64,000 bases of DNA from Hymenobacter cellulosilyticus (GTDB lineage Bacteria; Bacteroidota; Bacteroidia; Cytophagales; Hymenobacteraceae). A program made the translations under genes and the position numbers. The stretch spans positions 5,632,501 through 5,696,500 of the forward strand of contig NZ_CP095046.1 of assembly GCF_022919215.1 (NCBI RefSeq), given 5' to 3'. This document shows, piece after piece, positions 9,469 through 19,092 of this stretch; the first letter of the stretch is position 1; every line of letters begins with the position of its first letter. A model generated the notes under the pieces. That model was not told the DNA's origin and made no database searches. It was given only the letters and a program-made list of their open reading frames with translations.

Positions 9469-10203
9469 ATGCCTACTTCCCCTGCTCGTCTGCGCTGCCT
9501 GGTTATCGACGATAACGAAATTAATCGTCTTACGCTCGAGCATTTCGTGGAAATGACGGACTCCCTGGAACTGGTAGCCTCCCTCCCCGATGCGGTGCAG
9601 GCCTTGAACCTGCTGCGCAGCGGCACGCCCATCGACCTGCTGTTTCTGGATATTGAAATGCCCCACCTCAGCGGCCTGGACCTGGTGCGCGCCCTGCCCG
9701 AACCCCAGCCCGAGGTAATCCTGGTCACTACCCACGCCGATTTTGCCGTCGCCGCCTTCGAGCTGGCCGTCGCCGACTATATGGTCAAGCCCGTAGACTT
9801 TGCCCGCTTCAGCAAAGCAGTGGCCCGGGTGCTGGCCCAGCGCGCAGCCATGCCGGCCCCGACCCTGCCCGAAGGCAGCTCAGCCACCAACAACTCGGAG
9901 CTTTTCGTTAAGGTTAACAACAAGCTCGTTAAGCTCGACTTCAATGAGGTGCTGTACATCGAGGCCATGTCTACCTACTCGGTGTTCGTGACGGCCAAGC
10001 ACAAGCACATCGTATACATCACGCTCAAGGCCTTGGAAGAGCGGCTACCATTCAGCCATTTCGTGCGCGTGCACCGCTCCTTCATCGTCAATACCAAGCG
10101 CATTGAGGCCGTCGAAGACAACCAGCTCCTGCTCGGCGACCATGAAATTCCGGTGGGCAAATCCTACCAGGAAGAGTTTTTCCGCAAGCTGCGCAGTCTT
10201 TAA
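9469..10203 (+). CDS. LytTR-family response regulator
   Basis: Two-component regulator, 244 residues from ATG 9469 (MPTSPARLRCLVIDDNEINR). The receiver domain (about residues 1-125) has the acidic pair IDDN, the phosphoacceptor in LLFLDIEMPHLSGLDL and the conserved Lys in ADYMVKPVDF. After a Pro/Ser linker comes a LytTR DNA-binding domain (about 145-244) with LFVKVNNKLVKLDFNEVLYI, FVRVHRSFIVNTKRI and a C-terminal PVGKSYQEEFFRKL. An upstream ATG at 9382 falls inside the putative promoter. The gene converges on the hybrid kinase with a 10-bp gap. LytTR regulators usually pair with HisK_5TM-type kinases, so partnership with that kinase is unproven. Confidence 0.88.
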   Translation: MPTSPARLRCLVIDDNEINRLTLEHFVEMTDSLELVASLPDAVQALNLLRSGTPIDLLFLDIEMPHLSGLDLVRALPEPQPEVILVTTHADFAVAAFELAVADYMVKPVDFARFSKAVARVLAQRAAMPAPTLPEGSSATNNSELFVKVNNKLVKLDFNEVLYIEAMSTYSVFVTAKHKHIVYITLKALEERLPFSHFVRVHRSFIVNTKRIEAVEDNQLLLGDHEIPVGKSYQEEFFRKLRSL

Positions 10204-10213
10204 GTAGTAGCCG

Positions 10214-13200
10214 TTACGCGCCTTCTGAGCTGAGCTCGGTGGGTAGCTCCTGCACCACCCGGTCGAGGCGGGTGGTCAGGTGACCAACGGCGGCCAGGCG
10301 GGTTTCGGAGGCGCCGATACCGTGACGGGCCTGCTCCAGCTGCTTTACGGCTTCATCCACCCCCTCCACGCCCAGCTGCACCAGGTTGGGCTTGATGTGG
10401 TGCACCAGCTCTGCTACCCGCACCCAGTTTCCGTCGCCGGCCGCCAGGCGCAGGTCCTGCACGGTTTCGGGAATATTGCGCAAAAAGGAGCGAATAATCT
10501 TGTCGACAAAGGCCTGCTTGCCGCGGGCCAGCTCCCGCAGACTGGTCAAGTCGTAGCTGCGGGTGTGCTGGGCCGCCGAGGCTACCAGGTTGACCAGCTT
10601 CTGATACAGTGCGTCTTCCTCGAAAGGCTTGGCCAGGCAGTCGTTCATGCCGGCGGCCAGGTACAACTCGTTGTCAGCCCGGAAGGCATTAGCCGTTAGA
10701 GCCAGAATCGGAACCTGGGCGCGCTGCGAGTCGGGATGCTGCCGGATGCGGGCCGTGGCCTCCAGACCATTCATGTTGGGCATCTGAATGTCCATCAGAA
10801 TCACGTCGTAGGCGTTGGCAGCGTGCATTTCTACGGCGATTAAGCCGTCGGGGGCCTCATCCACCTGCACCTGCCATTCTTCCAGCATGAGGCGGGCCAC
10901 GTCGCGGTTAATTTCATTGTCTTCGGCCAGCAGAATCCGGCGACCGATCAACGAGCCGTTATCCAGTACGTCCTCGGTTTTGGCCCGGGGCGCTTCGGCC
11001 TTGGGCAGAGTGAGCGTAAAGGAGAAGGTGCTGCCGCGCCCAACTTCACTTTCCACCTTGAGCACGCCGCCCAGCTTTTCGACCAGCACCCGACTGATGC
11101 TCAGGCCCAGTCCCGTGCCGCCAAAGCGGCGGGTCGTATCGGCGTAGGCCTGGGTAAAGCCTTCGAAAATCCGGTCAATTTTGTCGGGGCAATGCCAATG
11201 CCGGTATCCGTGACCCGAAACTCAGTGGTCAGGTGGGTTTCGGTTTCGCCCACGTAGTAGCCGCCCACCGTGATGGTGCCGCGCTCAGTGAACTTCACGG
11301 CGTTGGACACGAGGTTGATCAGAATCTGGTTGAGGCGGAACGGGTCGCCGACCACCCAGGAGTTGGGGCAGCTTTCCCGCAGCGGGGTGCCCTTAAACTC
11401 AAGGCCTTTTTCAATGGCCAGCAGCGCCAGCGGCTCCACGGCCTGCCCCATTGAGTCGCAGAGGTTGAAGGCGGTTTGCTCAAACTCCAGCTTGCCCGAG
11501 GTAATCTTGGCCATGTCGAGCACGTCGTTCAGGATGCCCAGCAAGTGCTGCCCGGAGGAGCGAATCACCTTCAGCAGTTCCTGCTGCCGCTCGTTGAGGT
11601 TGGTTTTGGCCAGCTGCCCGGCCATGCCCAGCACTCCGTTGAGGGGCGTGCGAATCTCGTGGCTCATGTTGGCCAGGAAGTTTTCCCGGGCTTTGGCGGC
11701 AGCTTCGGCAGCTTCGGTGGCCGCTTTCAGGTCAGTAATGTCGGTGCTGACGCCCAGCACTTCCACAGTGCCATCGGGCCGGCGTAGGGGGCGCTTGGTC
11801 GTCTGGAACCACAGGGTTTCGCCGGTAGGCAGCGTGTAAGGGTCTTCCTTTTTGATTTCTTCCCCGGTAGCCAGCACGTGGGCATCGGCGGCGGTGTACT
11901 CTTGCTCTTCCCGGGCCACAATGCTGCCGGGTTCCTGGGCCGCCTTGGCCCGATAGGGCCGAAACTCTTGGAGTTGGCGCATGGCGTGGTTGCGAAATAC
12001 CAGGTTGCCGGCCGCGTCGCGCACGTAAATCAGGCTGGGAATGGTGTCCAGCACCTGCTGGGTGAATTTCTGCTCGTCGAGGAGCTGCTGCTGGGCCTTT
12101 ACCCGGTCGGTAATATCGAGCCCGTAGCCAAGCATAAACTGCAGGGTGCCGTCGGGACCGGCAATGGCCTTGAAGTGGCGCTGGTGGCAGCGCATGCCGT
12201 CGGGATAGGGCGTAATATCGTCCCAGATGATGAGCTGATCGTCTTGCTGGGCCAGCTCAAACATGCTGTGGCGCTGCTCGGCCAGTGTCAGCGGGTAGTT
12301 GTAGCGCTGGCAAAACTCGGTGATGGTGTGACCCGGCAACCAGGCCCGGGCCTCAGCGTCGGGCACGGCGTAGGGATTGGCGTAGAGGTAGCGCTGCTGG
12401 GCATCGAGCATCACGACCTCTACCGGCAGCTCATCCAGAATCGTTTCGTAGAACTGGCGCTGCTTGGCCATCTGCAGCTCTACCTCACGCTGCTCGGTAA
12501 TTTCCTGCAGGTAGAGGTTGGTGTATTCTTCCGCCACGAAGGGCATAACCTTAACCCGGAACAGCCGCGGGCCGAAGGCCACTTCCAGGGTTTGGGACGT
12601 ATCCGTGGCCAGGGCCTGAGCGGCAGCGGCCAGCAAGGATTGCCATACCTGAGTCCGGCTCTCGGCGTCAAGATTGTCACGTAGGTGGCGCAGGGCTGCA
12701 TTAGCAAACAACAGCTCCCCATCCTTCTGGAAACGTAGCACCGGGTTGGGGTTCTGCTCCGGAATACGCGACATGGCCTGCAGCTCGGCCGCGGCCTGGT
12801 GTTGGCTGGTCACGTCGCGGTAGCGCAGCAGCACGTTGGTCGAGCCTACTTCCAGGGCCTGCAAGGGCACCACGTCGCAGTCCAGAATCCGGCCGTTGGT
12901 CAGCAGCACCTGCTTGCCGTAGGCGGGCTGCCCGCTCTGCGCCACGGCCTCAAACTCGTGAACCAGCTGTTGGGTCTGGTCGCAGCACAAGGTGATTTCG
13001 GCACTGAGCTCGGCCACCGACCGTTGCAGCCACTGACTGGCCGGGTGCGGAACACCGAAAAACTGGCAGAAAGGCTCATTCAGCAATAACACCCGGCCTT
13101 CCGAATTCAGCAGCACCACTCCTTCCGTGAGGTAGTTGGCATAATACGCCATGCGCTCATCGGCGACCTGCTTGGCCTGGTGAGCCTGGTGCAGCGCCTG

Positions 13201-13281
13201 TTCAAGCTGCGCGATACGCGCCTGGGCCTGGGCAAAATCGGCGAGGGAAGGAGTAGCTGCGGAAGAGGTTAATTCAGACAT
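10214..13281 (-). CDS. multi-PAS hybrid histidine kinase with receiver and Hpt domains, one frameshift
   Basis: Sensor kinase of 1022 residues once one base is restored at 11186-11189 (GIAP|DKIDRIFEGFTQ). Domain order: short coiled coil (residues 10-45); about four PAS domains to residue 545, e.g. NSEGRVLLLNEPFCQFFGVP and MLDAQQRYLYANPYAVP; HisKA with FLANMSHEIRTPLNGVLGM; and HATPase with NLVSNAVKFTERG and DTGIGIAP. Then come a receiver (LLAEDNEINRDVARLMLEEW, ILMDIQMPNMNGLEATARIR, CLAKPFEED) and a C-terminal Hpt-like domain with LVHHIKPNLVQLG. No membrane segment is seen, so sensing is probably cytoplasmic. The Hpt motif lacks the usual LKG after the His. The break is in a G/C run and is likely an assembly error. 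Confidence 0.87.
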
Positions 13282-13572
13282 ACTAAGGCACTACGATATC
13301 GGGCAACTATGCAAGAAATAGAGAATGCCGGAAGCACAGGAATTTTTTGGCCGAATGGGTTCCAGCACCACGCCAACCGTGGCCCCGACTGGTTGAACAC
13401 TTGCGGAGAAAAAAGGAATCCGGCCCGCAGCGTTAACCCTATTCGCAACTGAACCTGCCCGCGGAAGACGAACCGGCCGCGGCTTTTTAAAGGAAAATAT
13501 GCGGCTCAGCGGGCGCTAAGCCTGACTATCTTCTATATTGAGCGCTCAAGCCTTTGGTATGCGCAGCTCTGC

Positions 13573-14178
13573 ATGGAAGCTTTAGTCCCGATTATGTTTG
13601 CTTCAGTGGCCGGCCTGGGGCACGCCTTCGAGCCCGACCACCTGCTGGCGGTGGGCAATATGGTGTCGCGCCGGGACACCACGGCCGAGGCCCTGCGCGA
13701 CGGTATCTACTGGGGCTTGGGCCACACCACCATGCTGGTACTGGTGGGCTCGGTGGTGCTGCTCAGCCGGGTCACGTTCCTGACTTCCGGCTACTTCGAA
13801 GCGGCTGTGGGCGTGCTGCTCATTGCCATGGGCCTGAGCCGGCTGGTAGGCTGGGACAAGCCCATCAACGTGCGCCCGGCCCGCTACCAGCACCGCCTGG
13901 CTTACACCGTGGGCCTGCTGCACGGCCTGGCGGGCAGCGGGGCCCTGGTGCTGCTGGTGATGAGCGAAATTCGCCGGCCTTTGCCCGGCATTCTTTATAT
14001 GCTGGTGTTCGGGCTGGGCTCTATTCTGGGCATGTTCGTGGTGGCCGGCTTGTGCAGCATTCCATTTACCAGGCGCATGAAAGTCAACCGGGTCCTGAAA
14101 TTCGGCAGCATCCTGCTCTCGTCCGTCCTCTGCGTGGGCTATGGCGCCTGGATGATTTACGTGAATATGAAATGGTGA
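13573..14178 (+). CDS. ureH: UreH/NicO-type nickel permease, urease-associated
   Basis: Predicted six-helix membrane protein of 201 residues. The first helix carries a metal-transport signature, VAGLGHAFEPDHLLAVGNMV (HxxxxDH type), and the third-block region has AYTVGLLHGLAGSGALVLLV. These features match the UreH branch of the NicO/NiCoT superfamily, which supplies nickel for the urease active site. It is the first gene of the rightward urease set, 87 bp before the ureAB fusion. The ATG at 13573 gives a start directly at the first helix. Substrate nickel is inferred from family and position; cobalt is possible. Confidence 0.8.
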   Translation: MEALVPIMFASVAGLGHAFEPDHLLAVGNMVSRRDTTAEALRDGIYWGLGHTTMLVLVGSVVLLSRVTFLTSGYFEAAVGVLLIAMGLSRLVGWDKPINVRPARYQHRLAYTVGLLHGLAGSGALVLLVMSEIRRPLPGILYMLVFGLGSILGMFVVAGLCSIPFTRRMKVNRVLKFGSILLSSVLCVGYGAWMIYVNMKW

Positions 14179-14265
14179 TTGTCCAGTAGTTGAGGAACAA
14201 CTCCGGGCTTTCCCCAAACCACTCCGCTACAACCACTATTCTCCTTTAGCAATCCTTACCAAGCG

Positions 14266-15021
14266 ATGCACCTGACTCCCAAAGACCTCGACAAACTGGT
14301 GCTGCACCAAGCCGGCTTCGTGGCCCAGAAGCGCTACGCCCGGGGCCTGCTGCTGAACTATCCCGAAGCCCTGGCCCTGTTGGCCACCCAGCTGCTGGAG
14401 TTTATCCGCGACGGGGAGGCCGTGACCACGCTCATGAACAAGGGCAAGCTGCTGCTGGGCTTGCAGGACGTGATGCCCGGCGTGGCCGACATGATTCACG
14501 AGGTGCAGGTGGAAGGCACTTTTCCCGACGGCACTAAGCTGGTCACGGTGCACCATCCCATCTGCCGCGAAACCGGTGACCCGGCCCTGGCCCTCTACGG
14601 CTCCGGCCTGACCCGCACGGCCGCCGTAGCCCAGCCCGACAACCTGATCAACGACACGCCCGGCGAGTACCAGCTAACCGAAGGCGAGCTGATTTTGAAC
14701 GAAAACCGCGACACGGTGGAAGTGGAAGTCGTGAATATGGGCGACCGGCCGGTGCAGGTGGGCTCCCACTACCCCTTCTTCGAAACCAACGCCGCCCTGC
14801 AGTTCGACCGGGCCGCGGCCTACGGATTCCGGCTCAATATTCCGGCCGGCACGGCGGTACGCTTCGAGCCCGGGGAGCGGAAGCGCGTGACGCTGGTAGC
14901 CCTGGGCGGCGAGCGAATCGTGTATGGCGGCAACGGCTGGATTGATGGGCAGTTGAGTGAGGAAGGGAAGCAGGGCGCTTTGGGTAAAGCGAAGTTAGAT
15001 GGAGCCCGTTTTCATTCTTAG
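14266..15021 (+). CDS. ureAB: fused urease gamma-beta subunit
   Basis: Structural urease subunits gamma and beta in one chain of 251 residues. The first 100 residues are the gamma (UreA) part: [20 protein letters not shown] and [18 protein letters not shown]. The beta (UreB) part follows from about residue 130: [58 protein letters not shown] and [16 protein letters not shown]. Gamma-beta fusions are known, e.g. in Helicobacter UreA. A linker around residues 101-128 ([18 protein letters not shown]) is longer than in separate subunits. An unrelated small gene separates it from ureC. Confidence 0.95.
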   Translation: MHLTPKDLDKLVLHQAGFVAQKRYARGLLLNYPEALALLATQLLEFIRDGEAVTTLMNKGKLLLGLQDVMPGVADMIHEVQVEGTFPDGTKLVTVHHPICRETGDPALALYGSGLTRTAAVAQPDNLINDTPGEYQLTEGELILNENRDTVEVEVVNMGDRPVQVGSHYPFFETNAALQFDRAAAYGFRLNIPAGTAVRFEPGERKRVTLVALGGERIVYGGNGWIDGQLSEEGKQGALGKAKLDGARFHS

Positions 15022-15030
15022 CGGCTGACA

Positions 15031-15405
15031 ATGAATCTGCGCTTTTTCCTGTGTGTGCCCGATGAAAGTGTAGACGAAGATGAACTGGAATACTCTGACG
15101 TTGTCGACTGGGCTCTTTCCCATGCCACGCATCAAAATGTTCTAATTCTGACAGAAGAAGAGGTTTACTTTCTGGACTATCAAACTGCAGTGCTCGATAT
15201 AATCAACGAGGAAAACGACAGTATGCTTCAGTGGGGCGAGAACGACTGGGTTATCGATGACCAAGCAAAGCTTCGAATACGAAAAAGGCTGCTGGAGTAT
15301 CAGCAGAAACTTCAAGCCGGGAAGGCCGGAGAATTAGTCACGAAGATCCTACGGCTGCTCACGGTTTCAATTGAAACCCGAAAGCATCTCTACTTCAATT
15401 TTTAA
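15031..15405 (+). CDS. unrecognised acidic protein inserted between ureAB and ureC
   Basis: 124 residues, no signal peptide or membrane segment. It begins [20 protein letters not shown] and is rich in Asp/Glu in the first 90 residues (e.g. [20 protein letters not shown]), becoming basic toward the C-terminus ([10 protein letters not shown]). No known family is recognised. Small soluble immunity-type or adaptor proteins have a similar look, but that is a guess. The base composition is clearly more AT-rich than the flanking urease genes, with codons such as TTT, ATA and AAA used freely. It starts 9 bp after ureAB and ends 26 bp before ureC, so it would be co-transcribed. It is not a known urease component. 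Confidence 0.75.
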   Translation: MNLRFFLCVPDESVDEDELEYSDVVDWALSHATHQNVLILTEEEVYFLDYQTAVLDIINEENDSMLQWGENDWVIDDQAKLRIRKRLLEYQQKLQAGKAGELVTKILRLLTVSIETRKHLYFNF

Positions 15406-15431
15406 GTCACCGCTTCTTACATATTGCCCTT

Positions 15432-17145
15432 ATGTCCCTCCCTATTTCCCGCCGCGCTTACGCCGATATGTACGGCCCACCACCGGCGACAAAGTCCGCC
15501 TGGGCGACACTGACTTGCTGATTCAGGTGGAGCAAGACTACACCGTGTATGGCGAGGAATGCAAGTTTGGGGCGGTAAGGTCTTGCGCGACGGTATGGGC
15601 CAGGCCGCCGGCATCAGTCAGGACGAAGCTTTGGACTTGGTTATTACCAACGCCCTGGTGCTCGACTACACCGGTATTTACAAGGCCGACATTGGCATCA
15701 AGAACGGGCGCATCAGCGGCATCGGCAAGGCTGGCAACCCCCACATTATGCCCGGCGTGACGCCCGGCATGACCGTGGGCGTAACAACTGAAGTCATAGC
15801 CGGGGAAGGCCAGATTCTCACCGCCGGCGGCATCGACTGCCACATCCACTTCATCAGCCCCCAGCAGATTCCCGAAGCCCTAGCCTCGGGCCTGACCACC
15901 ATGATAGGCGGCGGCACGGGCCCGGCGGCCGGCACCACGGCTACGACCTGCACGCCCGGCGCCTTTTACCTGGAAATGATGCTCAAGGCCACCGAGGCGT
16001 ATCCCTTGAACTTCGGCTTTCTAGGCAAGGGCAACACGTCCAAGCCCGAGGGTTTGCGGGAGCAAGTGGAAGCCGGAGCCCTGGGCTTTAAGCTGCACGA
16101 GGACTGGGGCACCACGCCCGCGGCCATCGACCAGTGCCTGACCATCGCCGAGGAGTATGACGTGCAGGTCTGCATCCACACCGATACGCTCAACGAAAGC
16201 GGCTTTGTGGAAACCTCCACGGCGGCGTTTAAGGGCCGTACCATTCATTCCTACCACACCGAGGGCGCCGGCGGCGGCCACGCCCCCGACATCATCAAAA
16301 TCTGCGGGGAGCCCAACGTTATTCCCTCGAGCACCAACCCCACCCGGCCCTTCACGGTGAATACCATCGACGAGCACCTGGACATGCTCATGGTGTGCCA
16401 CCACCTCGACAAGAACATTCCCGAGGACGTGGCTTTTGCCGAAAGCCGCATCCGAGAGGAAACCATTGCCGCCGAGGACATCCTGCACGACTTGGGCGCC
16501 CTGAGCATCATTTCTTCCGACTCCCAGGCCATGGGCCGCGTCGGCGAGGTCATTACCCGCACCTGGCAAACGGCCCACAAGATGAAGCAGCAGCGCGGCG
16601 CTTTGCCCGAAGACGCGGCTGGCACTTCCGACAATTTCCGGGCCCGGCGCTACGTGGCCAAGTACACCATCAACCCGGCCCGGGCCCACGGCATTGCCCA
16701 CGAAATCGGCTCCATCGAGCAAGGTAAGCTGGCCGACCTGGTGCTCTGGAAACCGCAGTTTTTCGGGGTACGGGCCGAAATGATTCTCAAGGGCGGCATC
16801 ATCGTGCAAAGCCAGATGGGCGACGCCAATGCCTCCATCCCCACGCCCCAGCCCTCCTTTTCCCGGCCTATGTTCGGCTCGTTGGGCGCGGCCATCGGCA
16901 AGGCGTCGATGGTATTCGTGTCGGCCGCCTCGGTAGAGAAAGTGCAAAGCACCTACGGCCTGCAAAAGCAAGTGGTAGCGGTGCAAGGCTGCCGCACGGT
17001 GACCAAAAAGGATATGGCCCTGAACGACTACCTGCCCAACATCCAGGTCGACCCCGAAACTTACCGCGTGACCGTCGACGGCGTGCACCTGACCTGCGAG
17101 CCGGCCCAAAAGCTGCCCCTGGCCCAGCTGTATAGCTTGTTTTAA
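15432..17145 (+). CDS. ureC: urease alpha (catalytic) subunit, two single-base frameshifts
   Basis: Dinickel amidohydrolase that splits urea to ammonia and carbamate. Start [15 protein letters not shown] at 15432. Nickel ligands and active-site motifs are visible: [14 protein letters not shown] (HxH), [20 protein letters not shown] (carbamylated Lys), [31 protein letters not shown] (here [15 protein letters not shown]), the flap [20 protein letters not shown], and [13 protein letters not shown]. Two breaks in the first 50 residues, at 15476-15478 and 15569-15572, are each repaired by one base in a C or G run. This restores [18 protein letters not shown] and [16 protein letters not shown]. The repaired length of 571 residues is normal. 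Confidence 0.94.
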
Positions 17146-17153
17146 GTTAGCCC

Positions 17154-17180
17154 GTCATGTCGATCAACGGGAGACATGAC
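17154..17180. repeat. miniature GTCAT...ATGAC inverted repeat
   Basis: 27-bp element with GTCATGTC at one end and GACATGAC at the other, between ureC and ureF. It looks like a shortened copy of the dispersed repeat. Confidence 0.5.
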
Positions 17181-17209
17181 GTTCCAGAGTAGCCTTTTTT
17201 CCTCCCTTA

Positions 17210-17881
17210 ATGTCCCAGTTTGCCCGCTTGCTCCACCTCGTTGACTCGTCTATCCCGACGGGCGCGTTTGCCTATTCCTACGGGTTGGAAAGCAGTGTCA
17301 CATTTGGGCTGATTCAGACCCAAACCCAGCTACGCAACTTCCTTTATTCGCACCTGCAGCAGATTGGGAGCCTGGAATTACCTTTTATGACCTCCTGCTT
17401 TGCGTTAGGCCTGAGTCCGGAACTAGAGCCTGTCGTCCAGGAATACGAAGCCCTGCTGCTGGTGCCGGCCCTGCACAAGGCCAGCGTGGTACAGGGCCGC
17501 AATTGGCTCAAGCTGCTCGTTTCTTTTTACCCAGAAGCTGAATTGCCCGCCATCAGCCAGTGGTTTGCCAGGCAGCAGGTACCGCCGCACTTCACGCTGG
17601 TATTTGCCCTGGGCCTACAGCAAGTCGGCTTTGCCCTCGACCAGGTGCAGACCATGTTTCTGCATATGCTGCTGCGCGACCAGCTCAGCGCCGCCATCCG
17701 CCTGGGCTTTCTGGGCCCCATGGAAGGCCACCAGCTTCAGCACGATTTCTACGCCGTTTTCGAGCACATCCTGGCCGCTCAGGCCGGCAAAACCTACCAC
17801 CACGCCACCCGCTCGGCCTTCGTGCTCGATGCAGCCCAGGTTCTGCACGACGACATTTACTCCAAGCTGTTCCAGAACTGA
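17210..17881 (+). CDS. ureF: urease accessory protein UreF
   Basis: Helical accessory protein, 223 residues. It works with UreD and UreG in the complex that loads nickel and CO2 into apo-urease and gates the UreG GTPase. The family signature is at the N-terminus: [20 protein letters not shown]. Further typical stretches are [20 protein letters not shown] (here [20 protein letters not shown]) and the conserved late helix [20 protein letters not shown]. It is intact and begins 65 bp after ureC. A long inverted repeat separates it from ureG. Confidence 0.92.
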   Translation: MSQFARLLHLVDSSIPTGAFAYSYGLESSVTFGLIQTQTQLRNFLYSHLQQIGSLELPFMTSCFALGLSPELEPVVQEYEALLLVPALHKASVVQGRNWLKLLVSFYPEAELPAISQWFARQQVPPHFTLVFALGLQQVGFALDQVQTMFLHMLLRDQLSAAIRLGFLGPMEGHQLQHDFYAVFEHILAAQAGKTYHHATRSAFVLDAAQVLHDDIYSKLFQN

Positions 17882-17905
17882 CGTTCGAAATCGGCTGCTT
17901 AAGCT

Positions 17906-18005
17906 GTCATCCTGAGCTTTGCGAAGGACCTTATGGGATACGAACGGCGAGCGGAACAACAACTCATGCTACCGTGATAAGATCCTTCGCAAAGCTCAGG
18001 ATGAC
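17906..18005. repeat. GTCAT...ATGAC inverted repeat, near-perfect arms
   Basis: 100-bp element between ureF and ureG. The left end GTCATCCTGAGCTTTGCGAA and right end TTCGCAAAGCTCAGGATGAC are exact reverse complements, with about 50 bp between arms. It is closely related to the copy at 25015-25098. Confidence 0.85.
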
Positions 18006-18063
18006 AGACGAAAGAAGAATAAGAACGACAACTCACCACTTCACCATTTCACCATCTCACCCC

Positions 18064-18814
18064 ATGGCCTTTGTCGATAAGCTCGCCCTGCTCCTCCACG
18101 GGCACACCCACGAAGCCTACGAGTCGCCGGGCGACTTTGCCCAGCGCGAAACCCGCCGCCTGCCTTCCTACCGCAACTTTCGCCAGCGGGCCTTCACCGT
18201 GGGCATCGGCGGACCGGTAGGCACCGGCAAAACTGCCCTGCTCAAAGCCCTGTGCGAACGAATGCGCCACGAGCACGAGCTGGGCGTGGTTACCAACGAC
18301 ATTTTCACCCGCGAAGACGCCGACTTCTTGATTCGAAACAGTGCCCTGAGCGAAGACCGGATTGTGGGCGTCGAAACCGGGGGCTGCCCCCACGCCGCCA
18401 TCCGGGAGGATATTTCCCTGAACATGGACGCCCTCGAAGGCCTTATGACCCGCTTCGAGAACAAGCTGGAGTTTCTGTTTGTGGAAAGCGGCGGCGACAA
18501 CCTGGCCGCCCACTTCAGCCGGGAGCTGGTCGACTATTCCATCTACGTCATCGACGTGTCGGGCGGCGACAAAATCCCCGTAAGGGCGGCCCGGCATCAC
18601 CCAGTCCGATCTGCTCATTATCAATAAAATCGACCTCAAGGACCTGATCAAAGCCGACCTGGGCGTGATGGAGCGCGACTCGCTCAAGATGCGAGGCGAA
18701 GGTCCCTTCCTCTTCGCCCGCGCCATCGACGGCCACGGCCTGGACGAGATTATCAACCACATCAAAGCAGCCAAGGCCCGGGCCCTGGCCTCCGTGCGCG
18801 AAGACCGTCGGTAA
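18064..18814 (+). CDS. ureG: urease accessory GTPase UreG, two single-base frameshifts
   Basis: GTPase that drives nickel delivery to urease. From ATG 18064 it has an N-terminal extension of about 35 residues ([20 protein letters not shown]). Then come the P-loop [17 protein letters not shown], the switch [38 protein letters not shown] (the Cys-Pro-His metal site), [19 protein letters not shown] and the base-recognition LLIINKIDL. Two breaks close together (18576-18579 and 18593-18594) shift the frame through IPRKGGPGITQSD and back. Adding one C and one G gives 250 residues. No UreE metallochaperone gene is visible in the cluster. Confidence 0.92.
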
Positions 18815-18829
18815 TTCCTCTGTGCCTGG

Positions 18830-19025
18830 AAACAATTGTTTTTGACCACAGAGGAAGTAGTAGGGCTTAAAAACAAATGGTTTCGTGCTCCGGGCGAGTA
18901 GCGGAGCACGAAAACAAATGGTTTTGAGCTCCGGGGAGTAGCGGAGCTTACAAATAAATATTTCTAAGCCCCGGGGCAGTTGCGGAGCACAGAAACACTT
19001 GTTTTCGCGCTCCGCAACTATAGCA
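18830..19025. repeat. about 41-bp tandem repeat, five degenerate units, each with a hairpin
   Basis: Units begin near 18830, 18871, 18912, 18950 and 18993, a period of about 41 bp. The best two share AAACAAATGGTTT followed by a palindromic core such as GTGCTCCGGG...AGTAGCGGAGCAC or GAGCTCCGGGGAGTAGCGGAGCTT. The first and last units are more diverged. It fills the gap between the convergent ureG and ureD genes. Confidence 0.75.
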
Positions 19026-19092
19026 AGCCGGAAAAACAGCAGACGAGCAGATGTCTCACGAGCAGACACGAGTACGTGTCTCTACTCCCAAG

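Noticed and set aside
18830..19025. CRISPR array
   Set aside because: Units are about 41 bp with no unique spacers; the whole unit repeats in tandem and degenerates, and no cas genes are present.
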